Origin: Rachicladosporium sp. CCFEE 5018
Taxonomy: Eukaryota > Ascomycota > Dothideomycetes > Cladosporiales > Cladosporiaceae
Direction of reading: 5' to 3'
Assembly (NCBI GenBank): GCA_002077045.2
Contig: KZ111154.1
Location: 186,001-250,000, forward strand
Length of the DNA stretch: 64,000 nt
The notes under the pieces were generated by a model. That model did no database searches. It saw nothing but the letters and a program-made list of their open reading frames with translations, and was not told the DNA's origin. This document shows positions 58,715 to 64,000 of the stretch, piece by piece. The position numbers and the translations under genes are program-made. How positions within the stretch are numbered: position 1 is the first letter of the stretch; the number at the start of each line of letters is the position of its first letter.

Positions 58715-59093
58715 TAGCGCGATATGTCAGACCATCAGGTTTGCGTAATGCCACCTACTGTAAGGACCAGAGCGATCTATGTCAAGGAAGAGACGAAGAT
58801 GGATAGTGTTTGGAGGTGAAGTCGGAGCAGGAAGCAAGCTGATTGGTCGGAACTTCTGAAACTGCTGCCGGAGGGAGACATGCAGAGTGGTGAAACACAT
58901 CTGAATAATCACATCTTAGCCCAACATAAGGTAACTAGTAAAGTCACTCATACTCTCAAGTGACTATGACCGATCAGATGCTATGATCTGAACTCGGAGT
59001 CATGATCTCCGTGTCTACGAGAAGTCTGCACAGCACCTTCCTACGACCACCGCTCTGATCGCGTGGCCGAGTCGAAACAGTGCGCATTCCAAG
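58715..59093. promoter_or_regulatory. shared upstream region of NUFIP/CCCH and RPC25 genes
   Basis: 379 bp between divergent starts of two RNA-biogenesis genes. No specific element recognised; a TGATCAGATG/CTATGATCTG pair (about 58971-58992) contains repeated GATC/GATCTG words. Confidence 0.4.
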
Positions 59094-59909
59094 ATGTATG
59101 TCCTGGTAAGTCTATCCAAGTACATCTTCATCCCTCCAATCTCACACTAAGGGTCACTCAAGGCCACACTTTCCGACACCGCTGCTCTCCCTCCCAGCAG
59201 CTTTCCCCTCCCAACCGCCCGCGCCCTGGAAAACTGGTTGAACGCAAAATACTCCGATCGCATCCTCCCTCAAGTGGGCCTCTGCGTCTGCTTCCACTCC
59301 CTGATCTCAACCTCCGAAGGCCTCATAGCCCACGGCACCGGGCTCGTGAACGTAAACGTCACTTTCAGACTCATCGTCTGGCGGCCGTTTAAAGGCGAGA
59401 TCCTACAAGGCACGATCATCCAAAGTGACCGCGAAGGCGGTGTCTGGCTAGGAATGGATTTCTTCGAAGACCTCCAAGTCCCGCCTTCAGTCCTCTTCGA
59501 GCCCTCAGTCTTTAACGTCGAAGACGGCAAAGACGAATCAGAGGGTGTGTGGGTCTGGCGGTCCGAGAACGCTGATGCCGAAAACGGAAAAGGCTACGAC
59601 GAGTACTTCTTCGATAGGAACGAGAAGTGTCTCACCAGAGTCGAAATGGAAGTCTGGAACGATGTGCCGCCGCAGATGACGAAACCTGCGGGTGCGGTGG
59701 AAGGAGAGACTGCGGTGGAGGAGAGGAAGCAGCCGTATGCTGTGCAGGCTAGTATGATGCATTCTGGGCTTGGGCCGAAGTTGTGGTGGTTAGGAGAGGA
59801 GGAGTTGGCGGGAGAGGTGCAGGAGGCGGAGGAGATGGGTGAGGGGGATGCTGGGGTTGGGGCAGATGGGGTGGTACGATCGTGGTCACAGTCACGCATA
59901 CGGTACTAA
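59094..59909 (+). CDS. RPC25: RNA polymerase III subunit RPC25 (Rpb7-like)
   Basis: 252-residue stalk subunit of RNA polymerase III, homologous to Rpb7, which with RPC17 helps initiate tRNA and 5S rRNA transcription. Exon 1 is only 12 nt (59094-59105, MYVL); exon 2 is 59163-59909. The 57-bp intron has donor GTAAGT and acceptor TCAAG, and the join MYVL-ATLSDTAALPPSSF matches the start of the family. Characteristic segments are LPQVGLCVCFHSLISTSEGLI, GTGLVNVNVTFRLIVWRPFKGEI (N-terminal SHS2-like domain) and an OB-fold with LGMDFFEDLQVPP, VWVWR and the ending GLGPKLWWL. The last 30 residues are an acidic extension (EEELAGEVQEAEEMGEGD). An unrelated frame across the intron from 59063 is not used. 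Confidence 0.9.
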
Positions 59910-60202
59910 CATGGCGAATGAGGAAGTTATTACGAGTTAGTTCGCATCATCATCTCATTCTGTCTCTTTACTTGGCCTACAGACGCAGCAGGCGCATGGC
60001 TCAGTCTGCTTCTCGCGTGCACTCGATAAGCCGTTCCAACGTGGGGTCACGTTTCTTGTATTAGAGCCTAGCCGGACGCCATGCATCACTGATAGCTTGA
60101 GAGGCTACTTCCACAATACCGCGACTCCGCCCGCATGAACGAGCATCCCTGCAAGATCCCACGCTGGCGGCGACGGTAGGCCATGCCCTAAGCACGAGCG
60201 GC

Positions 60203-62063
60203 TCACAAGGCAGAGAACACAAAGAGCTGCAGAGTTGTCAGTTATGGTCCAAGCAACGAAGGTCAGTCCTCCACTTACGTTATTAGTCGCAGCGATAGCA
60301 ATACTATCCTCCTGCGGATGCCAGCTCATGTGTAGTATCTTCTTGTTGAAATCAATCTGATCCGCATCGGTCTCTTTCCGCATCCTCTGCGCGCCTCCAG
60401 CCGGACTGCTACCCCGGCTCTTCTTGCCATCCTTGGCCCCTGGACTGGTCCCAGCATTCATCGGCGTCGGTATGCCCACCTTCTTCGCCTTGAACGCGCT
60501 CTTGTCTGCTTGTAGCACCACCTCTGTGTCCTTGCCCTCTTCACTCGGGTAGATCATGAAGTTATTGTTGTAGCTGCCAGTCATGACGTTCTTCGCGTCG
60601 CCCGAGAAGACCACCTCGAACTTGTCGAAGATCGAGTCGTTCTCGTAGGTGTCGCAGAGGCGGGGTCGAAGGTGCTCGTGGATTGGGATGGTCTTCACGG
60701 GTTGACGTTCCATGTTCACGTCCCATATCTTCACTGTAAGGTAGTCTCGGGAGAGGATGTAGCGGCCATCGTGGGAGAAGCGGACATCGGAGATGGAGGA
60801 GATGATTTCGGAAAAGAACGATCGGGAGGACGGGTCTTCCTCTTGCTCGAATTCTGTGGCAGCGTTAGTAGGGTGTGGAGTGATCAAGTCGAGGCCACTT
60901 ACGCTTCGCGTGCTCATCGCACAAGGCCTTCTGTCGCATGTCCGCGAGCTTTATCGTGCCCTTGCTTGAAGCATACATGAACCAGTTGCAGCTCGTTGGG
61001 TGGAACTCGGCGGCAGTAATGACCTCTGTCAGCTCCTCCATGTTCGCCGGCTTGATGTCCACGATGTTGAAGCTCTGATCCTGAATATTCAAGTTCCACA
61101 GGTTTATTCGCAAATCATCGCTGCTGATGAACGTCTCGCCGTCGCTGTTCACAGAAATGCTATTGATGTGGTAGGCGTGTGCGTTCGCGTATACTCTCCG
61201 AGGCACTGCTGCCACGACAGTGTCGTGGTGTGTCATGCGAGGGAATTTGAGGTCTGCTGCGGATCTGAAGTGCTGGTGTGGGTATCGAACGGGTCCGCCG
61301 CCATTCGCACCAATCGCTCCGCCAGGTGTGAGCTCGGATGAGAGGTTGTTCTCAGCCACCACTTTCAGCGACTTCTCGAACACCTTCCAGAGCTTGATTG
61401 TCTTGTCATTCGTTGAGAGGAGGTAATGTGATGCATTCTGTCTTCTGCACCACTTGATCTTGTTGATCTTCTCCTCGATCTCTAGAGATTTTAGGTAGTC
61501 GAATTCGGGTTCGTGTGATTGGAACTCAGTATGAAATTTGTACTCGCAGGTCTTCTTGGTCTCATTTCGCTCGAAGAGAACTACTCGCCCGCCTTTGTCG
61601 CCGGTTGCCAAGTAGTTGCCTGTTTGATCGAACTCGACAGTGGATATTATGTCGGCCTCAGTGATGTCCTCTACATCGCCCTTGTCGCCAAAGCATCTGC
61701 AAAGTCATGGTCAGTCTACTGAATCGACCCGTCGTTGCGTATTAGTATAGCCATGAGCCTCCGAGGAAGCCTGCTACAAGGAGCGTACTGAGTGAAGTGC
61801 CATGCGCGACTCGTCCGTGGCTCGAAACTTTGTCGCTGGCCAGAGTTCAAGACCAGCTCTTCGTCACTGGAGTCGTCGCCCAGCAGACCGTGGTGTGGTG
61901 CAAGAATCTCAGAGCTCGGCATTGGTGCCGGCTGTGTGTTCTCCTCTGATCTCGCTGGCGTGACTGGGGCAGCCCCGCCGCCATTCCTTCCATTCGACCC
62001 ATTGTCACTGCGGCGATTGGTGATTTCGTTCAAAGTAGCCTTCACCGCCTTCAAGTTGAACAT
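60203..62063 (-). CDS. protein phosphatase 2A regulatory subunit B (B55/Cdc55)
   Basis: 555-residue WD40 protein that directs PP2A to mitotic and morphogenetic substrates. Exons by splice logic: 62063-61789, 61696-60903, 60853-60279 and 60226-60203. The introns are 92, 49 and 52 bp, all with GTA donors, and the lengths sum to whole codons. Family hallmarks are WHFTQCFGDKGD (across intron 1), EADIISTVEFD, TGNYLATGDKGGRVVLFER, YKFHTEFQSHEPEFDYLKSLEIEEKINK, DPSSRSFFSEIISSISDV and the ending NNLFVFSAL. An insertion rich in Gly, Ser and Lys (GTSPGAKDGKKSRGSSPAGG) lies before the last blades. The N-terminal 90 residues before WHFTQ are longer than in yeast; ATG 62063 is the first in frame, but an upstream exon cannot be excluded. 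Confidence 0.92.
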
Positions 62064-63111
62064 ACTGGTATAGGTGTATGCTTGACCACCGATACGGATA
62101 TCGCTTCTCCCGTCCGGCTGCAAGGGGCAAAGTGCGTGCGTGAGGTCACGCGCTCACTCCAGAGAAACAACATGATCAAGGGGAAAGGGCAGGTCTTACT
62201 GTGTGAACTTCCATGTCGGCTGAGCGCCGCTCTCGCTCGTGTCCACCATCCTCCTAAAGTTCCTGCCGCCGCCTCTGACGGCCTAGTTGCGGTTTCTTCC
62301 CAGCGCTTGCCGTGGTATGTCTCTGTCAAAGACTTTGCCACGACACTTGCTCTAGAGATATCCAGTGACTGCTCAAGCTGTATGCGCAGTATACTAAGGC
62401 AAGTTTGCTTGCATGTGATCGAGCAAGCTATGATTGAGCAGCTTGTGGTGTGCAGAACCGGTCTGGAGGTTGGAAGAAGCTGGCGTCCGAGTGTGTTGCA
62501 GCCAAGGGAGAGACCGAGTGTATGGTGAACTCAAGTAAGACAATATGTAAGAGAGTGAGTGTGAGATGGGATTGACCGCAGGTGAAGATCTCTAGACGGA
62601 AGTAGAAGCTCTTCGCGGTGAGGATCACTCAGGTACTCACCTTGGACCTTTGCGAAGATGCAGCGCCAAGAGAGGTGGGGCGCGAGCAGGGTCCTTGAGA
62701 TGGACGTCACTCCATCAACTCTCTTCCTTACTTCTCTACCTCAACGAGGCTCACATCTGGACTGGCTCTTGTAGGTCAGCTTCGTTCGAGACTCACCAAA
62801 CTACGCAGCAGCGTGGAGATGTTTCCGCAGGCCATGTCCAGATTAAGGCAGCACTGATCGGAACAAAGCCCTTACGTGAACGCGTCTGGCGTCAGACCTA
62901 GTACGGCTGCCAGCACTGGCAAAGGCTTTGGAATGCCAGACGTCTCGAGCTGCTATTGTCTACGCGTGAGGACGGCATTCTGGGAATGGGATCTGAGAGC
63001 TGATGAAGCGCCGACGCGTTTGTCACGACAACCTCTCGAATGAATTAAGATTGGACAACAGCTACTGGCAAATAGTAGACCCCGCACGCATACCCGGATA
63101 ATTCATGATAT
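62064..63111. other. 1.05-kb intergenic region upstream of PP2A B subunit
   Basis: No supported coding region. Probably the promoter and long leader of the PP2A subunit gene plus the 3' flank of the next minus-strand gene. Short frames on both strands have no domain. Confidence 0.4.
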
Positions 63112-63612
63112 CTACACAGCCCTTCCGATCTGCTGGCTGAACCGACTACTTATCCTCCCACTCCACCCCGAATAGTACCTCCCACCAGCAGCACCTCTGG
63201 CCTTCCTCCGGAACCCACTTCCCTCCCCGGCATCCTCCACGACCATCGGCTCCATGATGGCGCTGCCTGCTGGTCTGACAGCAGCCCTCGACAGCGGTGC
63301 TGGCTCGCTATAGCCACCATACCTAGGCACGGTTGGCAAGTCGTGCACCGGGGGCGCTGGCAGCGGCCCATTCGGGTTCCAGGCTTTGTAGTTGTTGCGA
63401 CTATCGTTGACGCTGTAGCCACGGGAAGTATTCTTGCTCTTTCGCCTGCAGCGACAGAGGAGGACAGTGACAGCTATGAATGCTGCAATGACAATGCAGG
63501 CAATGACGACGATCCAGATGATAGCCTGGCGACTGAGGGAGATGGGCTGGGCCTCGTTCTGGGAGAACGAGTCGAAGGGTGCCGCGGATGAGGTTTGTGC
63601 AGGCGCAGCCAT
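63112..63612 (-). CDS. small single-pass membrane protein
   Basis: 166-residue protein. A short Ser/Ala/Gln-rich N-terminus (about 25 residues) is followed by a transmembrane helix AIIWIVVIACIVIAAFIAVTVLL and a CRCRRKSK stop-transfer cluster, so a type III or type I membrane protein with cytoplasmic C-terminus is likely. The tail contains PPVHDLPTVPRYGGYSEP and Arg/Gly-rich sequence. The frame extends to a TTG at 63621, but the first ATG is 63612. No family recognised. Confidence 0.6.
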   Translation of the reverse strand: MAAPAQTSSAAPFDSFSQNEAQPISLSRQAIIWIVVIACIVIAAFIAVTVLLCRCRRKSKNTSRGYSVNDSRNNYKAWNPNGPLPAPPVHDLPTVPRYGGYSEPAPLSRAAVRPAGSAIMEPMVVEDAGEGSGFRRKARGAAGGRYYSGWSGRISSRFSQQIGRAV

Positions 63613-64000
63613 GATGGTCAATTCTGGCCTCGAAGTTTCTCTGCGTCAAGGTGAGGGTGAAAGACCAGCTTCCTTTGCTTACAGTACAGCAGCCAATCGA
63701 CAGGGTAAGTGTCTTGCGAGATCCGGTCGAAGAAGGATTCTCGAGCGTCCCGAGGATGTTCATTCTAGACGGTCCTTTGACATCGACATTTTGCAAAAGC
63801 CCTGCTTCGAAACAAAGCAAGATGCTGTGAAGTTGCTCCTTCCGGCGTTCAATCTCCTACTGCACCTAACATGAACAAAGCCCCATCGTTTGATTGCTAG
63901 TCTCTCTGATCCAGTACACCGATGCGCGACACATGCGTTACGTACTTGAATTCGGGGACAACGTGGGCTGTCGAGGCGGAAACGGACGAGATTGGCGCCG
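63613..64000. other. right end of window, no gene seen
   Basis: 388 bp. Open frames on both strands (63434-63874 plus, 63401-63820 minus) overlap the preceding gene and lack recognisable features. Confidence 0.4.

Noticed and set aside
1..64000. tRNA genes, rRNA genes, CRISPR arrays
   Set aside because: Scanning by eye for T-loop GTTCGA contexts with matching stems, rRNA blocks and regularly spaced repeats gave nothing; CRISPR is not expected in fungi.

Overview
The window is nuclear DNA of a filamentous ascomycete (Pezizomycotina). The evidence is short introns of about 49-97 bp with GTANGT-type donors, a palC gene of the ambient-pH pathway, HET-domain genes, an ERG26-type sterol dehydrogenase and fungal-type proteasome, chaperonin, PP2A and RNA polymerase III subunit genes. 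Nearly every gene in one block occurs twice at several to about fifteen percent nucleotide divergence. I infer a duplicated or hybrid-diploid genome, of the kind known in black yeasts such as Hortaea werneckii (Dothideomycetes); the species itself is not proven by the sequence.

Two runs of exactly 100 N (16080-16179 and 48078-48177) divide the scaffold into three contigs. Contig 1 (1-16079): HET gene, ERG26-like, palC, a polytopic membrane protein, an NTF2-fold protein, CCT4, RPT1, a Cys-rich hypothetical protein, a methyltransferase and the 3' end of an MFS transporter. Contig 2 (16180-48077) starts with single-copy genes (acyltransferase, a broken three-repeat protein, bZIP factor, large single-pass membrane protein, broken small membrane protein, coiled-coil tail-anchored protein). 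It then carries a second, collinear HET-to-MFS block (27955-45630), an F-box-like gene and the last codons of a NUFIP/CCCH gene. Contig 3 (48178-64000) starts inside a copy of the MFS gene. After it come a decayed Helo-like/Rho-GTPase gene not found in contig 2, a second F-box-like gene, the complete NUFIP/CCCH gene, RPC25, the PP2A B regulatory subunit and a small single-pass protein.

The last 100 bases of contig 1 are identical to the first 100 bases of contig 3. The natural reading is that contig 3 continues contig 1, and that contig 2 is the other homeologous copy, scaffolded between them. The apparent tandem duplication is therefore probably an assembly product of two homologous chromosomes or subgenomes.

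Functionally the block is mostly housekeeping: sterol synthesis, pH signalling, chaperonin and proteasome (the last two head to head on one short promoter). Both copies are intact. The HET pair is the exception: it is far more diverged than its neighbours, as expected of allorecognition alleles. The strongest candidate for something undescribed is the 4.4-kb contig-3-specific insertion carrying a Helo-like N-terminal domain followed, on the same strand, by a Rho1-like GTPase domain, flanked by short direct repeats derived from the end of the F-box gene. No tRNA, rRNA, CRISPR array or intact transposon was seen.
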